From Glycine soja (taxonomy: Eukaryota > Streptophyta > Magnoliopsida > Fabales > Fabaceae): DNA of 64,000 nucleotides. The notes under the pieces are model-generated. The model had not been told where the DNA came from and ran no database searches. It was given only the letters and a program-made list of their open reading frames with translations. The position numbers and the translations under genes are program-made. Shown in pieces: positions 25,012-37,147 of this stretch (within the stretch, counting starts at the first letter, position 1; every line of letters starts with the position of its first letter). The stretch is from positions 11,739,223 to 11,803,222 of the forward strand of contig NC_041012.1 of the NCBI RefSeq assembly GCF_004193775.1, in the 5' to 3' direction.

Positions 25012-25900
25012 GGCACACGTTGTCATAAGGCACTTGTGTTGAAGGGTTGAAGCAAGTGCTGAAAGTGGCTTAAGGATAGAGTTGAAAAGGAATAAATGGG
25101 TTTGCAAGTTTAAGACAGACGGATAAAAACAAGTTTGCCCCCAGAATGTTTGGCTAGTTAGGTTCATGTATCAGTTTCTTGTGTCTTTTTGGGACATCAC
25201 GTTGTTGTTTAGCCACTTAATTAAAAGTGGAAATAAATTACAAGTTGAACTTGAAATTGATAAACATGGAAAATGGTAAGATAGAAGCAATGTATTGGAT
25301 TTTATTCCATGCATTGAAGGGCACGACACTCATGCAAATTGTATTTAAAGGTTGTTAATGTCATGTTCATCTTTCTCCTATCATAGTATCTTTTTTTATG
25401 TTATTGGTAAGAAGTATATGAAAAACTGATTTGATGTAATTCTTCTTTTTTATTCACATTTTTTTATTTAGAAGACTCGACTCTTAAGGAACATTATTTT
25501 ATTTTCTTTGGCTGCTTCCCAGCTCATTCAGCCGCTGTGTTTGGTTTTAGCATGGGCTCACTCCTGTGTAGATTAATTTTTTTTGTCATAAAATTGATGT
25601 TAAATTACTAAATATAATTAATTTAAGATGTGTGTTAACATTAGTTTTAATAATTATTGTTTTTATTAAAATAGGCACTTTTTTTATTAAAAAATTGAGA
25701 ATTAATTTTTCAATTGTAAATGGAACGAGCACTGAACAAACAAACAGGAGAAGCATTTAGCGTCAACGTCAACCACCGCAATGATGATGCCATGTAGTGA
25801 AAGGTGGGGACTGGGAAGTGAATGTGGCCAGTGATGGATACGTGGCACACGGGTCCCACAATCATTGTTTTTACCTTTTGTTTTGCTAATATTCTATAAC
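25012..25900. other. Beta-galactosidase upstream region
   Basis: No coding region is seen. It presumably holds the promoter of the beta-galactosidase gene. No repeat or strong motif was recognised beyond AT-rich tracts. Confidence 0.4.
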
Positions 25901-25906
25901 TACACT

Positions 25907-25934
25907 TTGAACCGTGTAACGCACGGGTTTTTTC
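25907..25934. mobile_element. Possible Helitron-type terminal hairpin
   Basis: The word accgtgtaacgcacgggt forms a short hairpin (ccgtg/cacgg) followed by a T run, then very AT-rich DNA begins. Similar CGTGCAACGCACGG hairpins are common at plant Helitron ends. The definitive ends (5' TC, 3' CTRR next to an A/T target) could not be placed. Confidence 0.25.
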
Positions 25935-26419
25935 AAATTATATATACTAAGACAAATACCCGCGTTCTTAGCGAGATTATAAATAATTAAAGAAATATTT
26001 AAATAATTTATTTATTTAATAGATTAATTTAAAAATATAATTATTGATGATATTTTATATTATTTTCTGTTAAAGGAGATAAAAAAATTACTTATAAATT
26101 AAGATATTTTATTTATTAATATATTTATAAGGAAATATTTCAAAATTAAAGATTAATCATTGAATTAAAGTTAATCAACGTGAAGATATAAATAAGTGTT
26201 GTGTATAAATTTTATAAGAACAATACAAGAATAAAGTGAAATTGATATAATAAAACAATAAAAAAAATATTTAATGAAAGAAAAATAGTCAATCATAATG
26301 GTAAATACACATAAAAATGATGCGAATAAACCGAAAATTTTTCATTTAAACAAAACTTTTGTATTTATTTCCTTTTGTTGGTGACCTATTGTTAAATTTT
26401 GTTTTGTTTGATGTCAGAA

Positions 26420-26665
26420 CAGTTTATTCATCTTTCTTCTTAATGAACTTTTTGAGATTGAATAAACTTCATTTGATGATGAAAATGTATCTTTTGATTT
26501 CTTGGATGTTTGTGTCTTTGGACTTTGACTTGTGACAGTTTGTTCGTTAGCCTTTTTTCTTAATGAACTTTGTGAGATTTGATAAACTTTTTCATGATGA
26601 AGATACATCTTTTAACTTATTAGATGTTTGTAGCTTTGGGCTTTGACTTATAATTAGTTCTTCAT
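26420..26665 (-). repeat. Two tandem copies of a ~120-bp unit
   Basis: Two imperfect direct copies meet near 26545. Both contain cttcttaatgaactt-like words, a 'gatgatgaa' word and 'ctttg(g)actttgactt'. On the minus strand a 64-residue open frame (26414-26608) covers both, with repeated Ser-Ser-Leu-Arg-(K/R)-Lys blocks. It may be the tail of the RPA-like remnant just upstream, but the function is not recognised. Confidence 0.45.
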
Positions 26666-26957
26666 CTCACTCATTTTATGATATTTGTTGTGGTAAAATT
26701 GACTCCTTTTTTATTAAAAATATTAATTAGTGGACAAAACGATTAATAGTTTGTACAAGAAATAAAAATAAAAATAAATTATAAATATGGTTACCTGTTT
26801 AATTTTTTTTTTGGAGAGAATCATGTTAAATGATATTTTTTGGGATAAAAGTCATTGTGATGGTTTAGGTTTGAAATCCTTCCCTCAATTTGTGAGTTTG
26901 ATTTCAAAATTAAAAGTGTATTTGCAAAAGGTATACAATATTGGGGGTATGTCAGCC

Positions 26958-27250
26958 TTATTTGCATTTTTGGTGTTTAGAGTTCAGATGTTGTTGTGCA
27001 TCTCGATCGAACGTTGTGAATGTTGCTACACCGGTGTAGAGACTTTCAATGGTATCTTGAACCTAAAAAAGAATTTAAAAATTGTAATATTTATTTAATT
27101 ATGTTATAAAAAATAATTCATTATATACAAATATTAAACATTGTTGTTGGATACTTAGATGGTTGTTTGCATTCTCTACAAGTGTATTGATTTTCCTCTT
27201 TTGTAACTTTCTTTTGTCATCTCTCACCTGCAATATAATTTCAACCAAAC
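26958..27250 (-). pseudogene. RPA-like (OB-fold/zinc-ribbon) coding remnant
   Basis: On the minus strand an intron-like stretch ends ttttttag at 27063. A short open segment follows with the motif ATFTTFDRDAQQ, resembling the C-terminal OB fold of replication protein A large-subunit-like proteins (pattern VxDxTGxAxFxxFDRxA). Upstream near 27190-27230 the words TCRECK suggest the paired-cysteine zinc element that precedes this fold. The open stretch ends in a stop after about 34 residues, and no complete gene can be assembled. RPA-like genes are often carried by plant Helitrons, so this may be a transposon relic. Identification rests on short motifs and is tentative. Confidence 0.35.
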
Positions 27251-28005
27251 GTATCGTTCATCTCATTGATTGTTGCATGAATTGTAAACACATTATCATA
27301 TTATTTTATATATGTTAAAAGTAAGAAAAAAAATCAAGTATGATTGAATATTATGAATATGAAGGTCATTGTAGGTTAACATACCTATGATTATGAGTCT
27401 AATACCCATTTCATGGACATTATATATTGCAAAGATCTTCTATTTTTTGACATTCTCTTGTCAAGATCAATATTAGCAGAAATTGAAGAAGATTGTTCTT
27501 TTATTTGATGTTGCTCCATTTTTTTTCTGCAAAGTAGTTGTTTAGAATAAAATTTATAATTTTTTAATTACGTCAATCAAAGAATTAGAATAAACTAACA
27601 ATATTTTTTGATGAATGTTACAAAATGTGTATAATAAATAAAATAAAAGAAAGAAATTCCTTTTACCCTATCTTGAACTTTGTAAAATCAGGATTATTTA
27701 GGTTAATACAGATCTTTGTACTTGATGTTGAGTTGATTGAATACTCATATGAAAAATAATTATTAAAATATAATTGTTAGTAAATTAAAATTATTAAAGT
27801 AAATAAAATATAAAAAATTATTGTAAGCAAAAAGTATGATACAAACTTAATTCAATTAAAATTATTTATTTGTTAAATAAGTTGAATTGAAAACAATACT
27901 TAAGACAATAAAGAAACATCTCAAATAAATAAATATCAAATTAAATAAACATGCTAATATAAAAATAATGAGATAGAAAATTATTGATCAATTTCTATTT
28001 AAATG

Positions 28006-28007
<2 letters not shown>

Positions 28008-28045
<38 letters not shown>
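28008..28045. repeat. (TA)n microsatellite
   Basis: About 19 uninterrupted TA units. Confidence 0.95.
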
Positions 28046-28049
<4 letters not shown>

Positions 28050-28167
28050 TTAAAAATTAATTATAATTTCCATAGTGAAATGACATATAATAATCATTTA
28101 ATGTAAACATTAAGTAGAATTTAACCATCTATTTATCTAGTTATTCATATTTTTTTTGGCCTAATTA

Positions 28168-28169
<2 letters not shown>

Positions 28170-28205
<36 letters not shown>
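28170..28205. repeat. (AT)n microsatellite
   Basis: About 18 uninterrupted AT units. Confidence 0.95.
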
Positions 28206-28207
<2 letters not shown>

Positions 28208-28578
28208 AAAAGAGTAGTAAGAAAAGAAAGATAGGTTTTTTTAGGCTATGTTTGTCCGCAAAGTAATTTTAATAACTTCATTTCTGAAAATAACCAATTA
28301 AAAAGGGATATGTGAAAAATATAATATTTTATATTATATTTTATTATGTAAAGAAATATATATTAATGAATTATACAAAATTATTATTTAAACAAAATTT
28401 ATAATTAATGATAAAGTAAAGATAATATATATTTACTCTTTTGATATATGATTTTGTTATGTTGTGAGTAACATTGAAGAATGGAGAAGAAAAATAGAAG
28501 TGATAAATACAAAAGATGGACATTTTCTTTCCTTCAAATCATCAATTGTATTGAGGTAAGAGCTCAATTTTTATATAT

Positions 28579-28583
<5 letters not shown>

Positions 28584-28613
<30 letters not shown>
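28584..28613. repeat. (AT)n microsatellite
   Basis: About 15 uninterrupted units. Confidence 0.93.
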
Positions 28614-28615
<2 letters not shown>

Positions 28616-28982
28616 TTTTATATTTATTTATTTATATAAATAAAAATAATAATTTTTAAATATTTAGTATTATGTTAAACATAATTATATTATTAATGAG
28701 AAATTCAATTAATTATATTTTTAATTGAGTTAATTTTATCCTAAAAATTAAGTATATTAAAATTTATTATAATTTTTTATTTATTTAAGTAATAATGGTG
28801 ATGTAATATCTTTTGAAAAAAAATATACATAAATAAAATTATTTATTTTAAAGATTTTTAGTAGTGAAAAAAAATATATAAATATTAAAATTGAAAAATA
28901 ATTTTAAATATTATATTTTTAATCTTCTCTTTAAATTTATTAAACCTATTGAATTTTACTATAATTTATTTTTTCTTCAAGT

Positions 28983-28987
<5 letters not shown>

Positions 28988-29027
<40 letters not shown>
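28988..29027. repeat. (AT)n microsatellite
   Basis: About 20 uninterrupted units. Confidence 0.95.
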
Positions 29028-29030
<3 letters not shown>

Positions 29031-29228
29031 TATAATATTTATCTAAATTTGAGTATATTTATGATAAAAATTTAAATATTTTTAATTTTTTTTAAATAGT
29101 ATGAATTCTATTAAATAAATATAAGTTTTTTCTCTTTTATTCTTTTAGTATTCTATTTCCCGTGTTTAATTACCAAAGGTAGTAGGGCATATGAAATTGA
29201 AGGTTGATATAAGAATATTAAAACATAC

Positions 29229-30150
29229 CAGCCATGGAATCTGCTTATCCAACACACACTGAAAGCGTTGCTAATCATCGTTTTATAAATGCCGCAGTCT
29301 TCTGCATGTCATATTGCTTATCATCACACAACATTATCTTCAAAGCTTCTGACAACACCTCTCCTTGATCTCTGTATCATAAAAATCAATCATATAAATT
29401 AACTGGAATAAGTTTTAAAAAAAAACTGAAAAATTCACTAACAAGGTGCATCTCCTTGTACAACATTAAAGTTGAAACAAGGAAAAAATTAAAAAAGACA
29501 AACAAAATTCAATAGCACTTTATATTTCCATGCTTCCATTGGATATATATATATATATATATATATATCATGCATATATGGAACAAGATCAATTTTCTAA
29601 CAATCAAAGGAACCAGTTAGCTAGGTGAAGGCCTGATAATCATTTTTATCTCCAAGTCTCTAATGCATTCATTCATGAAAAGGCCACTGGGGCTTTAGGT
29701 GTCAATATATAGGAAAATGACTGATGAATTCCTAACTATAGGATAATGAAGAGTTTGATACCTACTTATTCAAAAAGCTTAAGACATTGGGGAGAGATCT
29801 GTAGGACGTATTGTAGTTACTAAACTTATGTGCATACTAATTACGTGTGTAAACTAGCATGTAAGACAACACAAAAACAAGTACATTAATATCATCTCCG
29901 GTTATCCACAGCAATGACCTATCTTGCATGCGTCTAGTAGATTTTCAGAAACAGAAAATACTGATCATTTGAAAAATAAATTGAAAAAAAAAAATGGAAG
30001 CGAGACTTCAGAATATCATATTTTAATGCAAACCTTCCTGGCCTGTATTCAAGTACAAGATTGTAAAGATAGAGAAAGAAGTCCTGTAAATCAACATTCA
30101 AGGCATCAAGATTGTTCCTTGTTGACTCATTGGCAAGTGGACCAATTTGT
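29229..30150 (-). pseudogene. NOC3 (nucleolar complex protein 3) two-exon fragment
   Basis: Two minus-strand exons are recognisable. Exon A (30150-30034) begins after an AG acceptor and encodes NLDALNVDLQDFFLYLYN then LVLEYRPG. It ends at a GT donor in phase 2. Exon B (29371-29229) joins in phase and continues RDQGEVLSEALKIMLCDDKQ, YDMQKTAAFIKR and, after an in-frame TGA, LATLSVCVG, then a second stop (TAA), then ADSMA before another GT donor. This string is characteristic of plant NOC3, a nucleolar protein needed for 60S ribosome maturation and replication licensing in yeast. No preceding or following exons are visible within several kb, and two stops interrupt exon B, so it is a truncated, non-functional gene piece that kept its intron. 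That points to DNA-level duplication or transposon capture rather than retroposition. An (AT)n tract at 29544-29569 lies in the intron. Confidence 0.75.
29544..29569. repeat. (AT)n microsatellite
   Basis: About 13 uninterrupted units, inside the intron of the NOC3 fragment. Confidence 0.9.
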
Positions 30151-31224
30151 CTAGTAAAATAATCAGAAGTTCGAGGGTTAAATTCACATGTATTTTGTTT
30201 GCACTTAGATTAATACAAACCAAATTTACACGTAACAGATAAAAAATTTAAAATAAAAGATAAGATAAATATTTAAAGTAGAAGATGATAAAGATAGAAG
30301 ATAAAGATGATGATAATGTGTTTAAATGCTTAAAGATAAATTCAGAATTTAAAATATATTGAGACATAACATGCCTAACTACCCTTGATACAATGTTAAG
30401 GTATTTCTTTATTTAATGCTATTTCAATTTCCACTCACATCTAAGATACTCAACCTTGATCCTTCATAGTGAAGAGACTAATTTATCTATTCTCTCCCAA
30501 ATCTCTTTGTAGAGATAAAAAAGTAAATTGGATGAAGTTTAAAGATGTATGCATAGTCAAAACAAGATCACTCTAACTGATCAAATTATGAATTGTGATT
30601 ATACCATTTGTAATGCTTAATTCTCTGCAAAAAAAAATGCAATGTTTGATTTCCATCTCCATCCCTTGGCACTTTAATTGAATTAAAAGGCTATGAAGTT
30701 TAAAACAAAATATTTATTTATTTATTTATTTTATTTAACTTTTGTTTTGCATGTTTCATTTTTTCTACACTTAAATTTGGCTCAAAAATTGAGATGGAAC
30801 ACATGGTCATCCAGGTCACCTATTTTAAAATCATTTAACACATCTAAGTGGTTTATTTAAGATACATTATTAAGGTCAATGTTCACACAATCAAATTCAT
30901 ATTTCATATTTAAACAATTTTATATTAGTGTAACAATTAATAATTAGGAATGCCAATAAAAACTAAACATGTGAGTATTTGTGTTGACTTTGGGTTTTCC
31001 ATGCCCCTTCTCATCCTTGTACTTGATCCATTACATAAAAGCCCCACTACATAACTTTTTATAGTTATTAATAATATAGTTATCTAATTATATATAATTC
31101 TATTATTAAATATATGATATGTAACTATTATATAATTATGTAATTATTTTATTTTTATACTTATTAAAAATATAGAATAATTATTCTACTTACATTTGTT
31201 GTCAAATGGGAATCATTTGGTAGC

Positions 31225-31274
<50 letters not shown>

Positions 31275-32478
31275 GTTATCTTAGCTAATTTTTTTTAAAA
31301 AAATATTTGATTTTTAAAATTTTGAAAAGATATTTTTCAGCCATTACAACAAATAACATCGACCCTGGGGTTCAACTTTTAATAACTATGATGTTAACAT
31401 TATGTAGGCCCACTTTAAGATAGTATCATCTAGTTGTGTCGGTAAATGCTAGACTATAACAACAAATTTTGGGCATTCAACATTAGTTGACTATATTGGG
31501 TCTTAAACATAACTTGAATATATTGTGCCTATTCACAAAGCCTATATCTAAGTAAGTTTAAAAAAATCATTCACAATTCGATTGGGTTTACATAATCATA
31601 CATTTCAAACCCATGACTCACAAACATATTTGGATAGGCCCAAAGACAAATTTCTCACACCTTTAAATATATTACATTATCAACCACAAATTATACTTCG
31701 ACAAGATGACAACCTTCAATTTTTGCATATTTGAAATTTCAATAACATCAAAGCACAACCAACACACCATAGCCTGCTTAAAACTACACACATACAATGT
31801 ACTAATGGATTCAGGTTCTTATGATGACCAAATTATTATTACTCTCAACTCCCCAACAAGAAGGTTTTCAATGTACTCAAAATCTATTAAATAAAATTCA
31901 AACCTTATTTTAAAATGGAGCCTACGAAGTGCCCCAGGAATTCACTATGCAACTCAGCCACAATGTCACATGGAGTATCTTAAACTATATGTCACAATCT
32001 AGTTTCAAAACATGCATCTCATCATCATGGGAATCATAATTGAAAGAAGATAACAGTGTATCAATCACTAGCAACACACTTGCATTCAACACGAATATGA
32101 CATTTAAAAACAAACATATAACTATGAATGAATGTTCAAAATTTTAAGAAGCAAATGGCTCAAAACACTTATTAGCAGCGGAACAACACAACATAATTTC
32201 CACTAAACATACATTCAAAGCACATAGAAGGTTGGCCTCGCTTGCCACCTATGCCAATGACTCAATATCTCATAGCTTCACATATATGCAGAGGAAATTC
32301 AACTGGAACAACTTTATCAACCTTTTCATGGATCTGTGTTATGCCTGACACTTTACTCAATTTCCTTGTTGGTTAAAATTCTCCAAGGTAGTACTTTTCA
32401 AGACCTCAATAATTTGTTTTGGTTACTTTTAGGATCAATGATTGTCACATAAAACATCATAAGAATTTTTAGCGTGTT
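30151..32478. other. Intergenic, no gene recognised
   Basis: AT-rich sequence without a supported coding region. A (TAA)n microsatellite lies at 31224-31272. Around 31340-31560 there are MITE-like words ('catcgacc', 'gttcaac'), but no boundaries could be set. Confidence 0.5.
31224..31272. repeat. (TAA)n microsatellite
   Basis: About 16 TAA units in an uninterrupted run. Confidence 0.95.
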
Positions 32479-32491
32479 TAGTCCTCACTCA
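32479..32491. repeat. Target-site duplication, left copy, of RTE LINE
   Basis: The 13-bp word tagtcctcactca is repeated exactly at 35668-35680 on the far side of the LINE. Confidence 0.85.
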
Positions 32492-32586
32492 AATCCTGCC
32501 TAGGTTAGCTTTGCTATTCTTAGCCGGTCCCAAGCCCGGATAAAAAGAGAGGGTTGTGTTAGGCTTTCGACAGCCAACGTAAAACT

Positions 32587-35500
32587 TTGTCGAATCTCTA
32601 CGACATGGATCAATTACGTAATAATGTGAATGCTAGGTCGTTGCCCGGAAGCAACGCGCTGTATGGCTCGAGTACAGTGTCAAAAGAGCAAGGGCCGCTG
32701 CATCGCCGCCCGGATGTAGTGAAAAGTAAGCAAGGGTTCCCACATTTTCGTGAACGGGTGTGGGTAAAGAAGCTAGTTCATGACAGGAGGATTCGCTTTG
32801 GTACATGGAATATAGGCACACTTACTGGAAAATCTATGGAAATAGTGGATGTTATGGTGAGGAGGAAGATCAATTTTATGTGCCTACAAGAAACTAAGTG
32901 GACAGGTGAAAAAGCGAAAGAATTAGACAACTCAGGATTTAAGCTGTGGTATACGGGACAAATCAGATCAAGAAATGGGGTAGGGATTATTGTGGACAAG
33001 GAGTGGAAGAAGGATGTCGTGGATGTAAGAAGAGTAGGAGATCGTATCATAGCCTTAAAATTGGTAGTGGGACAGGACACCTTTAATGTTATTAGTGGGT
33101 ACGCACCTCAGGTTGGGTTAGCAGAACACTTTAAGGTAAAATTTTGGGAGGATCTAGAAGGGGTACTTCAGGATATACCCCAAGGAGAGAAAGTTTTCCA
33201 AGGAGGGGATCTCAATGGACATGTAGGTAGTGTGGCTAGAGGTTTTGAGGGGGTGCATGGGGGTTTTGGCCTAGGGGAGATGAATGGGGAGGGTAAATCC
33301 ATCTTGGAGTTTTCGGAGGCTTTGGATCTTTCTATAGCCAACACATGGTTTAAGAAAAGAGAGGAACATCTTATCACTTATAAAAGTGGAGGGACATGTT
33401 CTCAGATAGATTTCTTCCTTATCAGGAAGTCTGATAGGAAGTATTGCTTGAACTGTAAAGTTATCCCGGGAGAGAGCTTGACTACCCAACATAGAGTTTT
33501 GGTTATGGATGTAAGAATTAGAGATAGGGCAAAGAGAAGAAGTCCTATGGTAGCACCAAGGATCAAATGGTGGCACTTGAAGGATGAGAAACAAGGAATC
33601 TTCCAACAAAAGATATGGGAGGGATGGTGTGGACAATCACAAGGAAGTGCAAATAATATGTGGAACAAGATGTCCCAAGAGATTATTAAAGTGGCTAAAG
33701 AAACGTTGGGTGAATCTAGAGGTTTTGGACCTAGGGGTAAAGAATCGTGGTGGTGGAATGAAAGTGTTCAGAGCAAAGTTAGAGTAAAAAAGGAGTGTTT
33801 CAAGGAGTGGTCTAGGTGTAGAAATTCTGAAACTTGGGATAAGTATAAGATAGCTAGAAATAAAACCAAAAAGGCGGTGAGTGAGGTAAGAGCCCAAGCT
33901 TTTGACGGACTATACCAAGCTCTAGGAACCAGGGACGGAGAAAGATCTATATATAGGCTTGCTAAGGGTAGAGAGAGGAAAACTAGAGATTTGGATCAAG
34001 TAAAGTGTGTTAAGGATGAAGAAGGCAAAGTCTTAGTGCATGACAAAGATATCAAGGAAAGGTGGAAGGCGTATTTCCACAACTTATTTAATGATGGATA
34101 TGGATATGACTCTAGCAGTCTAGACACAAGAGAAGAGGACCGGAACTATAAGTACTATCGGCGGATTCAGAAATAGGAAGTAAAGGAAGCGTTGAAAAGA
34201 ATGAGTAACGGTAAGGCGGTGGGGCCAGACAACATACCTATTGAAGTGTGGAAAACTTTTGGAGATAGAGGTCTTGAGTGGCTCACCAAACTCTTTAATG
34301 AAATTATGAGGTCAAAACGCATGCCGGAGGAATGGAGGAGAAGCACGTTAGTGCCAATCTATAAGAACAAGGGGGATATACAAAATTGTGCAAATTATAG
34401 GGGAATCAAGCTCATGAGTCATACCATGAAATTATGGGAAAGAGTGATCGAACGGAGATTAAGAAAGGAGACTCAAGTTACTCATAATCAATTTGGTTTC
34501 ATGCCGGGAAGGTCGACCATGGAAGCGATTTATTTATTACGGCGGGTGATGGAGCAATATCGCATGAACCAACAAGACTTGCACTTGATTTTTATTGACT
34601 TGGAGAAAGCGTATGATAGAGTGCCTAGAGAGATTTTGTGGAAAGCTCTAGAGAAGAAAGAGGTTAGGGTTGCATATATTCGAGCTATCCAAGATATGTA
34701 TGATAGGGTATCGACTAGTGTTAGGACACAGGGTGGAGAGTCAGACGATTTTCCCATCACAATTGGTTTGCATCAAGGGTCAACCCTTAGCCCCTACCTT
34801 TTTACCTTAATTCTGGATGTCCTCACGGAACAAATCCAAGAGATAGCGCCGAGATGCATGCTTTTTGCAGATGACATAGTCCTCCTTGGAAAGTCGAGGG
34901 AGGAGTTGAATGAGAGGTTGGAAACTTGGAGACGAGCTCTAGAAACACATGACTTTCGCCTAAGCAGAAGCAAATCGGAGTATATGGAATGTAAGTTCAA
35001 CAAAAGAAGGAGGGTTTCTAACTCAGAGGTGAAAATAGGAGACCATATTATCCCTCAAGTCACACGGTTTAAATATCTTGAGTCTGTAATACAAGATGAT
35101 GGAGAAATTGAAGGGGATGTGAATCATCGCATTCAAGCAGGATGGATGAAATGGAGAAAAGCATCGGGGGTGTTATGTGATGCAAAGGTACCGATCAAGC
35201 TAAAGGAAAAGTTTTATCGGACTGCGGTAAGACCGGCGATATTGTACGGAACAGAATGTTGGGCAGTCAAGAGCCAACATGAGAATAAAGTAGGTGTAGC
35301 GGAGATGAGGATGTTGCGGTGGATGTGTGGTAAGACTCGACAGGATAAAATTAGAAACGAAGCTATTAGAGAAAGGGTTGGAGTAGCGCCTATTGTAGAG
35401 AAGATGGTGGAAAATAGACTTAGGTGGTTTGGGCATGTAAAGAGAAGACCGGTAGACTCTGTAGTGAGGAGAGTAGACCAGATGGAGAGAAGGCAAACAA

Positions 35501-35637
35501 TTCGAGGCAGAGGAAGACCCAAAAAGACTATAAGAGAGGTTATCAAAAAGGATCTCGAACTTAATGATTTGGATAGAAGTATGGTACTTGATAGAACATT
35601 ATGGCGGAAGTTGATCCATGTAGCCGACCCCACCTAG
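32587..35637 (+). pseudogene. RTE LINE endonuclease/reverse transcriptase with one stop
   Basis: One frame runs 32587-35637 and is interrupted only by a TAG at 34174-34176. Before it are 529 residues, beginning with a non-conserved leader. An apurinic-like endonuclease/exonuclease/phosphatase domain follows from about residue 69: RFGTWNIGTLTG, then LQETKW (metal-binding Glu), GGDLNGH, SQIDFFLI and TQHRVLVMDV. A basic linker follows. After the stop comes the reverse transcriptase: KAVGPDNIP, YRGIKLMSHTMKLWERV, QFGFMPGRST, FIDLEKAYDRVPR, GLHQGSTLSPYLF and the catalytic FADD box at 34864-34875. A C-terminal domain with a WFGHVKRR motif ends the frame. The family makes the enzymes for target-primed reverse transcription. 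The single stop lies between the two domains and should prevent the RT from being made unless it is read through or reinitiated. Plant copies are often misannotated as 'craniofacial development protein 2-like'. Confidence 0.9.
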
Positions 35638-35647
35638 TGGGATAAGG

Positions 35648-35667
35648 CGTTGTTGTTGTTGTTGTTG
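35648..35667 (+). repeat. (TTG)n tail of RTE LINE
   Basis: About seven GTT/TTG units follow the stop codon by about 10 bp and precede the right target duplication. This is the usual 3' end of RTE elements. Confidence 0.85.
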
Positions 35668-35680
35668 TAGTCCTCACTCA
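35668..35680. repeat. Target-site duplication, right copy, of RTE LINE
   Basis: Exact repeat of the 13-bp word at 32479-32491. Confidence 0.85.
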
Positions 35681-37138
35681 CACACATTTCAAGAAATTTC
35701 CTAAAAGGTTGCACATTTCATAATTACTCTAAGTCAAATACGTTTAAGTGTGGAGTTCTTAAGTGATATAGGCTACCCGAAAGTATATGCATCTTGTTGG
35801 TATAAGTAGCACTAATTAATTCCTTTAAGTCATCCTTATTCATATAATCTCATACCTACATAACCTTTAGATCTCTCTCGTTCCGATGTGATTCGTTTGG
35901 GCTATTACAATCTGCACCAAAAATAGGAAAACCAAAATTGTCTTCAAATGAAGGTAAACAAATTTTAATAAACTATAAAACAAACAAGAACAAGAACTAA
36001 ATTTAAATCATTGAATTGGAGGCTTTAACTTTGTTGCCTTTGGGAAGCAACACTTGTGACAAGAAGGCAATGTTGCAAAACAAATCAATGTTATGCATAG
36101 TAACCTTAATAAGAATACAGAATAACACATATCCAATATATCAACCAATTGGTGGACATCAAACTTTTATTAAAATCAAACATTGTTTCATTGTTAATTC
36201 AAACACAAATGACATACTCAAATATTGAACCACACCAATTAATACACCAAAAAGTCAGAATCTAGTGTGCAAATCAACTCTAGTTCAAACAATAAACAGT
36301 TGGCATCAAAATCTATTCTAGCATATGGACCACACCTTAAACAACAAAGTCTTGTCCTTTGTTCCACCCTTCCACCATGACAATTTACGAGATGATCATA
36401 AGTTAAAATAGTTTCTTTCATATCTTGAAATCAATTTCTCCCATAATAAATTCAAATTAAATTCTCCAACATTTTCTTCTCCTATAAATCAATTATTTGC
36501 TAAAAATTTATCCAAACAGAACGTATATTCTAAACAAATTTCGAACAAAAAACAAAACATTATCATAGAAACATGTACCATCTTCAACCAACCTTAAAAT
36601 GCCTTATCTTCAAACAACCCTAAAAGCAATAGCCACTACAATACAACAACCACATCGATTGAAATTCGGGGAAAACGAAAACCCTTTATTCAACACTCAC
36701 CCAGTACTACCAACAAAATTGAAAACCAAACGTGACAATGGAAAGAGACCATAAAAACTAACCAACAAAAAACAACCACGTATGGACAAAGAAAGCCTTT
36801 GATTATGTGCATTCAAGGGTGGCACATGTTGCCAATTGAACTTTCATAGGACCCTCGCCGACAATCGACTGAAATCATTAGTCACTGCATAGAACCGAGG
36901 GGGGGGGTGGTTAAGCTTCAGTCTTCTTCAACACAGATTAGGGATGACAATGGGTAAGGTCTAGGTAGGGTCCTATAGTATTTGTCCTTATACCTGCTTT
37001 AAAAAAAACATATCTTGTCCTAAACCTACACGAGTAGCAACTTTAATCCCCATCATTGTACCCTCTGGGTACCTATATACCCATACCTACACCTGCGACC
37101 CATATTTTACTTATGTATAAAATTAATAAATCAAAAAA
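35681..37138. other. Intergenic, no gene recognised
   Basis: No supported coding region. A short G run (36900-36907) is the only simple feature. Confidence 0.45.
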
Positions 37139-37147
37139 TATATATTA

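Larger units (their letters stand above)
27540..29228. other. AT-rich gene-free stretch with AT microsatellites
   Basis: No coding sequence is seen. Pure (AT)n tracts occur at about 28008-28045, 28170-28205, 28584-28613 and 28988-29027. The rest is A/T-rich sequence without recognisable repeats. Confidence 0.6.
32492..35667 (+). mobile_element. RTE-type LINE, near full length
   Basis: The element is about 3.18 kb. It has a short leader (32492-32586), one long coding frame (32587-35637) encoding endonuclease then reverse transcriptase, almost no 3' untranslated region, and a (TTG)n tail (35648-35667). Such microsatellite tails and the single endonuclease/RT frame are typical of the RTE clade. 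A perfect 13-bp target duplication flanks it. GC content is visibly higher than the surroundings. Ends were set by the duplication. Given the near-intact frame it is a relatively recent insertion. Confidence 0.88.

Noticed and set aside
32633..33897. Several long minus-strand open frames inside the LINE
   Set aside because: They are antisense shadows of the endonuclease/RT frame, with no recognisable motifs.
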